A stretch of DNA of 64,000 nucleotides from Zunongwangia sp. ESRF-bin46 (GTDB lineage: Bacteria; Bacteroidota; Bacteroidia; Flavobacteriales; Flavobacteriaceae), in the NCBI GenBank assembly GCA_002631855.1, contig NTLF01000019.1, positions 186,001 to 250,000 of the forward strand. The letters run 5' to 3'. The position numbers and the translations under genes were made by a program. Below the pieces are notes generated by a model that ran no database searches, was not told the origin of the DNA, and saw nothing but the letters and a program-made list of their open reading frames with translations. This document shows, one piece after another, positions 44,372 to 53,211 of this stretch. Within the stretch, counting starts at the first letter, position 1. Each line of letters starts with the position of its first letter.

Positions 44372-45412
44372 ATGAAAGTGATTTTGTTCTGTCAAAATGC
44401 CTATGCTTTTGAGATTATGAAACCTATCAAACGGGTTTTACTAGAACGAGGTCATGAATATCTTTGGTTTATCACCCAAAAACTTTCAACACTTTTCCCG
44501 TTTGCCGACGAACCTGTAACACAAAGTATTGCTGAATTAGAAGCTTTTAAGAGCGATGCTATCATTGCCCCAGGGAATGAAGTTCCACATTATTTACAAG
44601 GATTAAAAGTTCAAATTTTTCACGGGTTGGCGGGCGAAAAAAAAGGACATTTTCATATTCGGCATTATTTCGATTTGTATTTAACGCAAGGCCCTTATTT
44701 TACGAGAGGCTTCAACAAGCTAAAAGCACGTTTCAAAAATTTTGATGTGATAGAGACCGGGTGGTCCAAGCTTGATGCATATGCACAAAACAATGAGGAA
44801 GTTCTTTCAGAAAAAGAAAATTTGCTCAAAAAACATAATGCCAAACACGTTTTATTATATGCCCCTACCTTCTCACCTTCTCTTACCTCTGCTGAAATTT
44901 TAAAACCTGAAATTGAACAATTGGCTCAACACGGCGATTATATCATCAACATTAAGTTTCACGATTTAATGGACTCAAAATATATTGAAGCCTATAAAAA
45001 CCTAGCTGCTAAATATGACACTGTATATTTTAAAGAAGGACGTGACATTATCAAGCAGTTTATAGTGGCAGATTTGCTAATTAGTGATACATCATCGGTT
45101 ATTTATGAGTTTTTATTGCTGAATAAGCCTGTTATTACCTTCGGAAATATTAATAAAAATATACAATGGGACAATCTTACCGAAAAAGGTGAATTACCAA
45201 ACGCTGTTTCAGAAAACCTTACAACTGACCCATTTGCTGAAAAACGCGCAAAAGTGATTGCTGAATACCACCCATACAACGACGGGAAATCTTCAGAAAG
45301 AATGGTGAAAGCAATTGAACAGTATATTGAAAAACACGGAGTACCAGAAAAAAGAAAACTATCTCTTTTCAGAAAGTATAAAATCAACAAGATTTTTGAT
45401 AGAAAGTCGTAG
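44372..45412 (+). CDS. CDP-glycerol glycerophosphotransferase family protein (TagB/TagF-like)
   Basis: 346 residues. GT-B-like fold of the CDP-glycerol:polyglycerophosphate transferase family: IFHGLAGEKKGHFHIRHYFD near 85-105, ETGWSKLD, YAPTFSPS and SDTSSVIYEFLLLNKPVITF (about 235-256) with the TagF-like DxSS motif. In Gram-positives such enzymes build teichoic acids; here, beside an LPS locus in a Gram-negative, it more likely adds a polyol-phosphate or similar residue to lipopolysaccharide. Its stop is directly followed by the convergent stop of the InaA-like gene. Confidence 0.82.
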   Translation: MKVILFCQNAYAFEIMKPIKRVLLERGHEYLWFITQKLSTLFPFADEPVTQSIAELEAFKSDAIIAPGNEVPHYLQGLKVQIFHGLAGEKKGHFHIRHYFDLYLTQGPYFTRGFNKLKARFKNFDVIETGWSKLDAYAQNNEEVLSEKENLLKKHNAKHVLLYAPTFSPSLTSAEILKPEIEQLAQHGDYIINIKFHDLMDSKYIEAYKNLAAKYDTVYFKEGRDIIKQFIVADLLISDTSSVIYEFLLLNKPVITFGNINKNIQWDNLTEKGELPNAVSENLTTDPFAEKRAKVIAEYHPYNDGKSSERMVKAIEQYIEKHGVPEKRKLSLFRKYKINKIFDRKS

Positions 45413-46165
45413 TTATTTCAGTTTCAACTTTTGCTTTAAGTGCTTTTTTCGGTAGAATTTTCTCTGAAATTTTGATGTTAAGCCCCACATCAAATCAAAA
45501 ACTTTATCGTAGGATTTTCCAGTAATCTTTGTGTACTCATCACTCATAATTTCAACCATTTCTTTTTTTGAAGTAAGCCTAGAGTAGTTTTTGATTCGCT
45601 CTTCAAAAGATAAATTTTTAAAGTCCATTCTATTAAGATCAACTAGATAAAAATTAAACTGGTTTCCGTTCTTTTTAATTAACGTATTACCAGGGGAATG
45701 GTCTTTAAACAGAATGTTATTTTCGTGAAGCTTATGAGTAAAAGCTGTAAACTCACGTAATATTTGTTCTCTATTAGGATAATCAGGATTTTCAATTAAC
45801 GCTCTAAACGTGCAATCTGCTTCTAATTGTTGACTTATGTAATAACTCTTACCGAAAAACAAAGGATTGTTTTCTTCTAAGTAGGCAATTGGATAGGGTG
45901 TGCCTATTCCATGGGTAATTAAGTAAGTAGCATGTTCAAAAGAGCGAGCGGCTTTCGATTTTCTGAAAAAATTATACACCACTTTGTTTATAAAGTTGGG
46001 TACTTTAAACGATTTTATGTTAATCTTCTCATCACCTAATTGAAAAATTTTAATAACGTTTCGATCACCTCTACCTAGATTTTCACCTTCTTTATCAAAG
46101 GAATCAATCAGTTTTAATATTTCCTCTTTTTGAGGTTTGTATTTTTCAGAAAATAACATCTTCAT
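45413..46165 (-). CDS. LPS kinase InaA/WaaP-like protein
   Basis: 250 residues from ATG at 46165 (46159 is a second candidate; the ATG at 46201 lies upstream of the promoter box and is disfavoured). Protein-kinase-like fold of the LPS core kinase family: the N-lobe lysine segment near KINIKSFKVPN, and the catalytic loop FKDHSPGNTL followed by VDLNRMDF as the metal-binding DLN/DFG-like element. It probably phosphorylates Kdo or heptose in the LPS inner core. The 3' end abuts the convergent TagB-like gene with no spacing. Confidence 0.82.
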   Translation of the reverse strand: MKMLFSEKYKPQKEEILKLIDSFDKEGENLGRGDRNVIKIFQLGDEKINIKSFKVPNFINKVVYNFFRKSKAARSFEHATYLITHGIGTPYPIAYLEENNPLFFGKSYYISQQLEADCTFRALIENPDYPNREQILREFTAFTHKLHENNILFKDHSPGNTLIKKNGNQFNFYLVDLNRMDFKNLSFEERIKNYSRLTSKKEMVEIMSDEYTKITGKSYDKVFDLMWGLTSKFQRKFYRKKHLKQKLKLK

Positions 46166-46169
46166 TTGC

Positions 46170-46177
46170 CAAAGATA
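46170..46177 (-). promoter_or_regulatory. -7 box of the InaA-like gene (predicted leaderless)
   Basis: Minus strand TATCTTTG ends 4 nt before ATG 46165. Lies inside the extended reading frame from 46201. Confidence 0.55.
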
Positions 46178-46222
46178 CAATTTGGTTGATAAGAAAACCA
46201 TAATTTATCTATCAGCTTGATT

Positions 46223-46253
46223 TTGCCTCGCACGCATAATTCAAGTACCTTTG
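46223..46253 (+). promoter_or_regulatory. Bacteroidota-type promoter of the GT4 gene
   Basis: TTG (46223-46225), 20-nt spacer, TACCTTTG (46246-46253); ATG follows 16 nt later at 46270. Confidence 0.7.
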
Positions 46254-46269
46254 GTATTCACAATTTTAT

Positions 46270-47340
46270 ATGAAATCTGTTTTTTTAGAATCTCATAATA
46301 TTAAAAACCTTTATTTTGGTTTTGGGCAATTTAACTATCACTTAATCACTGCCCTATCAAAATTAGAGCACCCAGGTTACCGTATTACATTGCACGGAAA
46401 AGACACAGATTGGCTTCGAAAAGAATTTGGTGATGTGTTTGATTATAAAAAAAGTTACTCGCTGCGTCGGTATGCTCCGTTTAGGATTAGAAAAAAATAT
46501 GATCTCTGGCACGCTCTCAACCAGAATATAAAAATTGAACCGTATCACGACATTCCATATTTATTAACGGTGCATAACATAACCCACATTAAAAATCCAG
46601 ACAGTTATTTGCACGAGAAAGTACATCAACGGTTTCAACGAAAGCTGAATAGAAGTACTGCAATTACTTATATTTCAGAATTTGCCAAGCAATCTACGCA
46701 TCAGTTTTTTGATGTTCCTAATGTTCCAGAATATGTTATTTACAACGGAAACCCCTTAACCAATACTAATTTACCAACTGCTTATAAGCCAGAATTCGTT
46801 CCTGAAAAACCGTTCTTGTTTTCCATTGGTCAAATAACGGCTCGTAAAAACTTTATTTCGTTAGTGAGAATGCTTTCAAAACTGAAAGATTTACAGTTAG
46901 TAATAGGAGGAAAAAACACTACCGAAACAGCTAAAGAGTTATTGGAAGAAGCTGAAAAATTAGGTGTCAAAGACCGTGTTTTTCTAATCGGAAACATTTC
47001 AGAAGAACAAAAAAAATATTATTATGCCAACTGTGAAGCGTTTGTATTCCCGTCATTACGAGAAGGTTTTGGTTTACCAGTAATTGAAGCTATGTTGTTT
47101 GGCAAACCAGTATTTACTTCAAACAACACATCATTGCCCGAAATTGGTGGTGATCTTGCCTATTATTGGGAGCATTACGAACCTGAATATATGGCTAGCG
47201 AGCTTGAAAAAGGATTGCACCATTTTTCAGATAATAAAAATATGCTTCAACAAAAGTTGGTAGAGAGAGCAAAATCATTTAATTGGGATACAGCTGCTAA
47301 GCAATACGCAAAAGTGTACCAATCTATTATTTCAAAATAA
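46270..47340 (+). CDS. GT4-family glycosyltransferase
   Basis: 356 residues, GT-B fold. N-terminal half binds the acceptor (ESHNIKNLYFGFGQFNYHL); C-terminal half has the nucleotide-sugar signature FSIGQITARKNF near 190 and REGFGLPVIEAMLFGKPV with the conserved E-x7-E and SNNTSLPEIGGDLA. Retaining glycosyltransferase; sugar and acceptor unknown. No signal peptide. Starts an operon whose next gene (4 nt on) is a polysaccharide pyruvyl transferase-like protein; tsaC-like follows 6 nt later. Confidence 0.9.
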   Translation: MKSVFLESHNIKNLYFGFGQFNYHLITALSKLEHPGYRITLHGKDTDWLRKEFGDVFDYKKSYSLRRYAPFRIRKKYDLWHALNQNIKIEPYHDIPYLLTVHNITHIKNPDSYLHEKVHQRFQRKLNRSTAITYISEFAKQSTHQFFDVPNVPEYVIYNGNPLTNTNLPTAYKPEFVPEKPFLFSIGQITARKNFISLVRMLSKLKDLQLVIGGKNTTETAKELLEEAEKLGVKDRVFLIGNISEEQKKYYYANCEAFVFPSLREGFGLPVIEAMLFGKPVFTSNNTSLPEIGGDLAYYWEHYEPEYMASELEKGLHHFSDNKNMLQQKLVERAKSFNWDTAAKQYAKVYQSIISK

Positions 47341-47344
47341 CACT

Positions 47345-48247
47345 ATGGTAATCAACAAACTAATTGCTTCGTTACAACGAAAAAAAACACGTAGAAGAAC
47401 CGTTAAGGCGATTCTTTCTAGAGAACAGCATAACAAAGATGTGGTAAATATTCATAGGTTAGATACCAAAAATATTGGTGATTATTACTGTGCGCCCCAT
47501 CATTACTTCGAAAAATTAAAGGGAAAGCATTTAGATATTTTTGATTATAAAAGTCAAGATAAAAGTGTAACAGACAACTTTACAAAACAAATTAGTGACA
47601 ATGCTTTAATTATTGGTGGCGGTGGTTTATTAAACAGAGGTGGATTTAAGCTGCAAATGAACCTTTTTGAAAAACTAGCATCTCAATCTAAAAAAACCGT
47701 TTTATGGGGAGTTGGCCATAACGCAAAATCACCTAAATATTATGGAAATATCACAAATTACAATATTGATGTTTCAAAGTTTGGATTAGCCGGAACCCGT
47801 GATTTAACAATGCCCGGTGAATATGTTCCGTGTGTAAGTTGTCTACACGAGGTTTTTGACAAACCTTTTACTGAAACAGAAGAAGTAGGTGTTATTTTTC
47901 ACAAAGACACTGTAAAAAAAGAACAAATAACCAATGCCTTTAGTGAGCTACCGACAACATCAAACACAACTAATTTAGAAGAGTTAATATCATTTATCGG
48001 AAAATGTAACGCTATAATTACGGATAGCTACCACGCTATGTATTGGACCATGCTATTAGGTAAAAAAGTAGCTGTAGTACCTAACTCTTCAAAGTTTTAT
48101 GATTTTAAATATAAACCCATATTTACAAATTTTAAAGATTGTCTTATAGATGTAAAAAAGGCTCATACGTATTCTGGCGTACTTGAAGAATGTCGTGAAA
48201 TCAATACTAATTTTTATGAAAAAACAGCTAATTATCTTAACTTATAA
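47345..48247 (+). CDS. Polysaccharide pyruvyl transferase family protein
   Basis: 300 residues. The PS_pyruv_trans fold is recognised from TKNIGDYYCAPHHYF near the N-terminus, NALIIGGGGLLNRGGF (about 90), VLWGVGHN, and the C-terminal ITDSYHAMYWTMLLGKKVAVVP. Such enzymes transfer pyruvate from PEP to a sugar as a ketal, or in related families act as GT-like sugar transferases. It lies between the GT4 gene (4 nt) and the tsaC-like gene (6 nt), so it probably modifies the surface glycan. Confidence 0.85.
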   Translation: MVINKLIASLQRKKTRRRTVKAILSREQHNKDVVNIHRLDTKNIGDYYCAPHHYFEKLKGKHLDIFDYKSQDKSVTDNFTKQISDNALIIGGGGLLNRGGFKLQMNLFEKLASQSKKTVLWGVGHNAKSPKYYGNITNYNIDVSKFGLAGTRDLTMPGEYVPCVSCLHEVFDKPFTETEEVGVIFHKDTVKKEQITNAFSELPTTSNTTNLEELISFIGKCNAIITDSYHAMYWTMLLGKKVAVVPNSSKFYDFKYKPIFTNFKDCLIDVKKAHTYSGVLEECREINTNFYEKTANYLNL

Positions 48248-48253
48248 ATCAAT

Positions 48254-48814
48254 ATGCGAGAAGAAATAAACAATGCTATAGCCGTTTTAAAACGTGGCGG
48301 GCTCATTCTCTACCCTACCGATACAGTTTGGGGTATTGGTTGTGATGCCACCAATCCTGAAGCTATTGAAAAAGTTTTTAAACTGAAACAACGCGATGAA
48401 AGTAAATCGCTAATATGTTTGGTTCATGATTTTAAAATGCTAAATGAATTTGTAGAAGATGTACCAGAAGTAGCCTACGATATCTTAAAATATGCTGCAA
48501 AACCTACGACAATAATCTACGACGACCCTATTAGAGTAGCTGAAAATTTAATCGCTGAAGACAATTCGTTGGCTATTCGCGTGGTGCAAGATGATTTTTG
48601 TAAGCAACTAATCCGGAAATTCAGAAGGCCTATTGTGTCTACTTCAGCCAATATTAGTGGTGTTAAAACCCCGTTAAATTTTAAATCCATTGCACCCGAT
48701 ATTTTGGAGGGCGTTGACTATGTGGTAAATTTGCACAAGTCTAAAAAAATGCAACAACCATCAGCAATTATTAAATTAAAAAATGATGGCACTGTAAAGG
48801 TTATTCGCAATTAA
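48254..48814 (+). CDS. L-threonylcarbamoyladenylate synthase (TsaC/Sua5-like)
   Basis: 186 residues, the short TsaC type. It makes threonylcarbamoyl-AMP for the universal t6A37 modification of ANN-decoding tRNAs. Seen: GGLILYPTDTVWGIGCDATN (the conserved TxT/W-G segment), KLKQRDESKSLICLV, RPIVSTSANISG. Cytoplasmic. It lies 6 nt after the pyruvyl transferase, so cotranscribed with glycan genes, probably by chance of operon layout. Confidence 0.92.
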   Translation: MREEINNAIAVLKRGGLILYPTDTVWGIGCDATNPEAIEKVFKLKQRDESKSLICLVHDFKMLNEFVEDVPEVAYDILKYAAKPTTIIYDDPIRVAENLIAEDNSLAIRVVQDDFCKQLIRKFRRPIVSTSANISGVKTPLNFKSIAPDILEGVDYVVNLHKSKKMQQPSAIIKLKNDGTVKVIRN

Positions 48815-48847
48815 ACTAAGATTAGCTTGAAAATACTTTAAACAAAA

Positions 48848-50266
48848 ATGCCAACATATCCTAACGCATTACAAAACCCAATATTTAAAACCGTATCGAA
48901 AGCTGCTAGCAATTTAAAAACGGAAAGCTATGTTATTGGCGGATATGTACGCGATTATATTTTAGACCGTGGCAAAGCAAAAGATATAGATATTGTTGCA
49001 GTTGGTAGTGGTATTGAATTGGCAAAAGAGGTCTCTAAACTTCTCCCGGGAAAACCCAAAGTTTCTATTTTTAAAACCTATGGTACCGCTATGCTTAAAA
49101 CCGGCGGAATTGAGCTAGAATTTGTAGGTGCCCGTAAAGAATCTTATTCCGAAGAAAGCCGAAACCCAGCTATAGAAGATGGAACACTAGAAGATGACCA
49201 AAATCGACGTGATTTTACCATTAATGCATTAGCACTAAGTTTAAATGATAAGAACTTTGGTGAGTTGTTAGACCCATTCAATGGCATAGAAGATCTTGAA
49301 AAAAAGATTATCAAAACGCCTTTAAATCCAGATATTACCTATAGCGACGACCCATTACGGATGCTACGGGCCATTCGCTTTGCCACACAACTTGACTTTT
49401 TTATTGAAAAAGAATCGTTGCAATCCATTACCAAAAATGCAAAGCGAATAAAAATCATTTCAAAAGAGCGAATTATTGACGAGATCAATAAAATCTTGTT
49501 GGCCGATAAGCCATCTAAAGGTTTTGCCTTGCTTCATAAAACTGGTTTGCTTCCTTTTATTTTTCCTGAATTAGTTGCCTTAGAAGGTATTGATGAAAAA
49601 GAAGGACAACGGCATAAAGACAATTTTTGGCATACGCTGGAAGTGGTCGATAACATTTCAAAAACAACAGACAACCTTTGGTTACGTTGGGCAGCCTTAT
49701 TACATGATATTGGAAAAGCACCCACTAAAAAGTTTGACAAAAAAATTGGCTGGACATTCCATGCCCACGAATTTGTAGGCTCAAAAATGGTCTATAAACT
49801 TTTTAAGCGCATGAAAATGCCACTGAATGATAAAATGAAATTTGTTCAGAAAATGGTTTTAATGAGCTCTCGTCCTATCGTTTTGGCAACTGATGTTACT
49901 GATAGCGCTGTTAGACGATTGATTTTTGATGCAGGAGATAACGTAGATGATTTGATGACGCTTTGTGAAGCCGATATTACCACTAAAAACCCAAAGAAAT
50001 TTAAAAAGTACCATAATAATTTTCAAAAAGTTCGGGATAAAATTCAAGAAGTTGAAGAACGTGATCACATCCGAAACTTTCAACCGCCCATTAGTGGAGA
50101 AGAAATTATGAATACCTTTGGTTTAAAACCTTCTCGGGAAATCGGTATTATTAAAGATGCCATAAAAGAAGCTATTTTAGAAGGTGATATTCCTAATGAA
50201 TATGAAGCTGCCAAAAGTTTTATGCTTCAAAAAGGAAAAAAATTAAACTTAACACCCGTTACATAA
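48848..50266 (+). CDS. CCA tRNA nucleotidyltransferase (HD type)
   Basis: 472 residues. Class II nucleotidyltransferase: GGYVRD (residues 31-36), the catalytic aspartates Asp46 and Asp48 in DIDIV, RRDFTINALA and the RNA-binding helical region SDDPLRMLRAIRFA. A C-terminal HD domain has His286-Asp287 in LLHDIGKAPT, predicting extra phosphatase/phosphodiesterase activity on tRNA 3' ends. It adds or repairs the CCA end of tRNA. Overlaps the heme A synthase start by one base (TAATG). Confidence 0.92.
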   Translation: MPTYPNALQNPIFKTVSKAASNLKTESYVIGGYVRDYILDRGKAKDIDIVAVGSGIELAKEVSKLLPGKPKVSIFKTYGTAMLKTGGIELEFVGARKESYSEESRNPAIEDGTLEDDQNRRDFTINALALSLNDKNFGELLDPFNGIEDLEKKIIKTPLNPDITYSDDPLRMLRAIRFATQLDFFIEKESLQSITKNAKRIKIISKERIIDEINKILLADKPSKGFALLHKTGLLPFIFPELVALEGIDEKEGQRHKDNFWHTLEVVDNISKTTDNLWLRWAALLHDIGKAPTKKFDKKIGWTFHAHEFVGSKMVYKLFKRMKMPLNDKMKFVQKMVLMSSRPIVLATDVTDSAVRRLIFDAGDNVDDLMTLCEADITTKNPKKFKKYHNNFQKVRDKIQEVEERDHIRNFQPPISGEEIMNTFGLKPSREIGIIKDAIKEAILEGDIPNEYEAAKSFMLQKGKKLNLTPVT

Positions 50267-51300
50267 TGTATAGAAAGTGGGTAAAAATAGCATTAATTGC
50301 TGTTTATTTAGTAATTATAGCAGGAGCCATGGTTAGAATGACAGGCTCTGGAATGGGTTGTCCAGATTGGCCTAAATGCTTTGGTTATTATATCCCCCCT
50401 ACCGATATTACAGAATTGGAATGGCAACCTCAGCGTAGCTTTAAAAAAGGGCAGGTAATCATTAAAGATGAAACACTTCAAGTAGCTGCCAAAGACTTTA
50501 CAACAAGCGAAACTTTTTCAGAAAATAATTGGAACCTGTACACCAAACACGATTATGCAACCTTTAACGTTTGGCATACCTGGATTGAATATATAAATCG
50601 TCTTTTTGGAGCACTTTCCGGCTTGGCTGTCCTAATTATGGCGCTATTTTCTTTTAGTCAATGGAAGCATAGTAAACGGATTACCTTGCTTTCTTGGCTT
50701 AGTGTATTTTTACTTGGGTTTCAAGCTTGGTTAGGGGCAACTGTAGTTTACTCCGTTTTATCACCTATACGAATCACCATACATATGGTGATGGCATTAG
50801 TTATTTTGGCTGTTTTATTGTACTTATTATATTATTCTCAGCCTAAACTGCGTACTTTTTCTATTTCAATAGGCTATACAAATCTTTTGATATTTGCACT
50901 GTTATTAACTATTGTACAAGTGGTACTGGGCACACAAGTCCGCCAGTTTGTAGATGAGCAAGTAGATATAGTTGGCTACCAAGCAAAGTCACTCTGGCTC
51001 GATAACCCCGATTTGTATTTTTACGCACACCGTTCTTTTTCTATTTTGATATTTTTGGTCAATTTAGCGTTATGGTTTTTCAATAAAAAACACAGTTACG
51101 GCCTCAAAAAAATAAACACAGTATTCTTCTTAGTCATTCTTGAAGCTGCAACAGGCATCGCCATGTATTATTTTGATTTTCCTTTCTTATCCCAACCACT
51201 TCATTTAATAATAGCATCTTTATTGTTTGGATATCAATTTTATGTTGTATTGCAAGCATGGAAAAGACACCGGCCAGATTTTATCACTCGGCAAGTTTAA
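50266..51300 (+). CDS. Heme A synthase (COX15/CtaA family)
   Basis: 344 residues with about eight transmembrane helices. It oxidises the methyl of heme O to the formyl of heme A for cytochrome oxidase. COX15 marks: GSGMGCPDWPKCFGYYIPP at residue ~26, histidines of the heme sites in FNVWHTWIEYINR and ITIHMVMALVIL and HRSFSILIFLVN and QPLHLIIASLLFG. The cysteine pair sits in the first periplasmic loop (GCPDWPKC). Inner membrane. Start overlaps the preceding stop by one base. Confidence 0.94.
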   Translation: MYRKWVKIALIAVYLVIIAGAMVRMTGSGMGCPDWPKCFGYYIPPTDITELEWQPQRSFKKGQVIIKDETLQVAAKDFTTSETFSENNWNLYTKHDYATFNVWHTWIEYINRLFGALSGLAVLIMALFSFSQWKHSKRITLLSWLSVFLLGFQAWLGATVVYSVLSPIRITIHMVMALVILAVLLYLLYYSQPKLRTFSISIGYTNLLIFALLLTIVQVVLGTQVRQFVDEQVDIVGYQAKSLWLDNPDLYFYAHRSFSILIFLVNLALWFFNKKHSYGLKKINTVFFLVILEAATGIAMYYFDFPFLSQPLHLIIASLLFGYQFYVVLQAWKRHRPDFITRQV

Positions 51301-51359
51301 ACTAAATTAACTGGTAATATTTAACCCGTATTTCTTCTTCTGAAAAGTGGAATAGTTCG

Positions 51360-51367
51360 TACCTTTG
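51360..51367 (+). promoter_or_regulatory. -7 box of pRiA4b ORF-3 family gene
   Basis: TACCTTTG ends 19 nt before the ATG at 51387. No clean TTG at the best spacing. Confidence 0.5.
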
Positions 51368-51386
51368 TCCCCTAAATTTTTCAGTT

Positions 51387-51908
51387 ATGGTGTACCGGTT
51401 TAGAGTCATTCTTGACACACATGAAGATGTTTTTAGAGATATTGAAATTGAAGCTTCAGATAACCTTGAGGACCTTCACAATGTAATCTTGCAATCCTTT
51501 GGTTTTGAAGGACAAGAAATGGCCTCATTTTATGTAAGTAATGAGAAATGGGAGCAAGGAGAAGAAATCGCTCTGTTTGATATGGGCGACAAACCTGGTT
51601 CTGTTAGGGTAATGAGTGAAAACCGTTTGGAAGATACCGTTTGGCGAGAACAAACCCGGTTGCTTTACATTTACGACTATCTCAATATGTGGACGTTTAT
51701 GGTAGAATTGGCAGATATCGTCGAGCCAGAAGATGGTCAAAGCTACCCAAACCTTATGTACGTTGAGGGCCAAATACCAGCTGTAGCGCCAGAACGGGAG
51801 TTCATTATTGAAGATATGGACGATGCCTTTTCTGAAGAAGAGGAAGACGAAATGGGCCTTGACCCAGAAGATTATGATACGCTAGATTTTGACGAAAATT
51901 GGAACTAA
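51387..51908 (+). CDS. Plasmid pRiA4b ORF-3-like (IS1096 passenger TnpR-type) family protein
   Basis: 173 residues, cytoplasmic. The N-terminal YRFRVILDTHEDVFRDIEIEA and LHNVILQSFGF pattern, and the later YDYLNMWTFMVELADIV, match the pRiA4b ORF-3-like fold. The C-terminal ~30 residues are very acidic. The family name reflects its first discovery near mobile elements; members are chromosomal in many Bacteroidota and function is unknown. Nothing around it looks mobile. Monocistronic with its own promoter box. Confidence 0.85.
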   Translation: MVYRFRVILDTHEDVFRDIEIEASDNLEDLHNVILQSFGFEGQEMASFYVSNEKWEQGEEIALFDMGDKPGSVRVMSENRLEDTVWREQTRLLYIYDYLNMWTFMVELADIVEPEDGQSYPNLMYVEGQIPAVAPEREFIIEDMDDAFSEEEEDEMGLDPEDYDTLDFDENWN

Positions 51909-51991
51909 TATAAAACAAGTTCTCAGCTTTTTACAGTAGCTTTAACCGTTACAATTTTCAGTTAATTTAACCTTTAGATTTTACATTTAAA

Positions 51992-53050
51992 ATGATCAAC
52001 TTATACGCTGCACATATTGCTTCACTTTCTATTCACAGAGTAGGAAATAAAAGCCGTAACGAAGGGATTTTTCTTTCATCGGCACCTTACAAAATGGATG
52101 ATGAGATTAGACCTTTGTTAAAAGAGTTTTTTCTGAAACCATTTCGCGACAAAGAAGAAAACTACTTTCAGTTTCGTCACGAAGCTGATTTGGAATTTCA
52201 TGATTTATATAACACTGTTTCTGAAATTTTTAATGATCCAGAAAGTATTCACGAACACAGTAAAAAGATAACCAAGCATCTTTTTGACCAATCCATGCAT
52301 CCGCATATTAAAAACGGGGAAGTATATGTAGCGTATATGGAAAACCTGCAGATTGATAATGAAAAGGTAGATGGCATTGGTATTTTTAAGTCTGAGATAA
52401 AACAAGACTTTCTTCAGTTTGCTGAACAGGGTAATCAATTAGATGCTATACTTCAGCAAGGTGTAAATCTTAAAAAACTGGATAAAGGGGCACTTATATT
52501 CAACGTAAAGAAAGAGGAAGGCTACAAAGTACTTTCCATTGATAGTAACCGCTATGACGCCCGTTATTGGGTGGAAAGCTTTTTAGGTGTTGATGCGTTT
52601 GAAGATGAAAACTTCTTCACCAAAAAGTATTTAAAATTCTGCCAGGATTTTGCAAAAGATGTGGTACTTCCTGCGGAAGATAAACAACAAGAAGTTATGT
52701 TTATGAACCGTGCCGTAAACCACTTTGCTAAAAACGATAATTTTGAAGAAAGTTCTTTTGTAAACGAAGTGATTGATAACCCTGCATTAGTGCCTGAATT
52801 TAATCATTACAAAACAGAAAAAGCACCAAAATATAAAATTGAAGACCTCACCACCTTCCCTATTGCCAATACTGCAGTGAGTGCCGCTCGTAAAAAGATT
52901 AAAAATGTAATTAATCTAGATACTAACATTCAGATAAAGATGGATTTCATAAATCCTGACAGTGCAGAGCGTTTTGTAGAAAAAGGCTGGGATGAAGAAA
53001 AACAGATGTATTATTATTTGGTTTACTTCAACAAAGAAGAAAAGTCGTAA
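51992..53050 (+). CDS. Nucleoid-associated protein (NdpA/YejK family)
   Basis: 352 residues. The N-terminal MINLYAAHIASLSIHRVGNKS is the start of the 37-kDa nucleoid-associated family (a widespread helical DNA-associated protein known as YejK in E. coli). Conserved blocks include FHDLYNTVSEIFNDP, the acidic HVAYMENL-like segment and DLTTFPIANTAVS near the C-terminus. Likely binds the chromosome. Monocistronic, with a spacer of 83 nt upstream. Confidence 0.85.
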   Translation: MINLYAAHIASLSIHRVGNKSRNEGIFLSSAPYKMDDEIRPLLKEFFLKPFRDKEENYFQFRHEADLEFHDLYNTVSEIFNDPESIHEHSKKITKHLFDQSMHPHIKNGEVYVAYMENLQIDNEKVDGIGIFKSEIKQDFLQFAEQGNQLDAILQQGVNLKKLDKGALIFNVKKEEGYKVLSIDSNRYDARYWVESFLGVDAFEDENFFTKKYLKFCQDFAKDVVLPAEDKQQEVMFMNRAVNHFAKNDNFEESSFVNEVIDNPALVPEFNHYKTEKAPKYKIEDLTTFPIANTAVSAARKKIKNVINLDTNIQIKMDFINPDSAERFVEKGWDEEKQMYYYLVYFNKEEKS

Positions 53051-53160
53051 TTGACTGGTGTTTGATGACAGATGATGGATGTATATTAACTAATGTCATC
53101 AGTAATCCAGCACCCAACATCTAGCTTCAAACTTCCAACTTCCAGCATTAATTTGTAACA
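53051..53160. repeat. Degenerate low-complexity spacer with imperfect inverted repeat
   Basis: The spacer combines GTTTGATGACAGATGATGG-like sequence with AACTTCCAACTTCC-like tandem hexamers (CTTCCAA). GATGAC and GTCATC units recur and can pair imperfectly. Probably a degenerate interspersed element; its copy number cannot be judged from one window. Confidence 0.35.
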
Positions 53161-53211
53161 AATCTTCAGTACATTCGTCGTATAGATAGCTAACCCAAAA
53201 AATACAATTCT

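Noticed and set aside
51387-51908. Mobile element suggested by the family name of the pRiA4b ORF-3 protein
   Set aside because: There is no transposase, terminal inverted repeat, target duplication or composition change around it.
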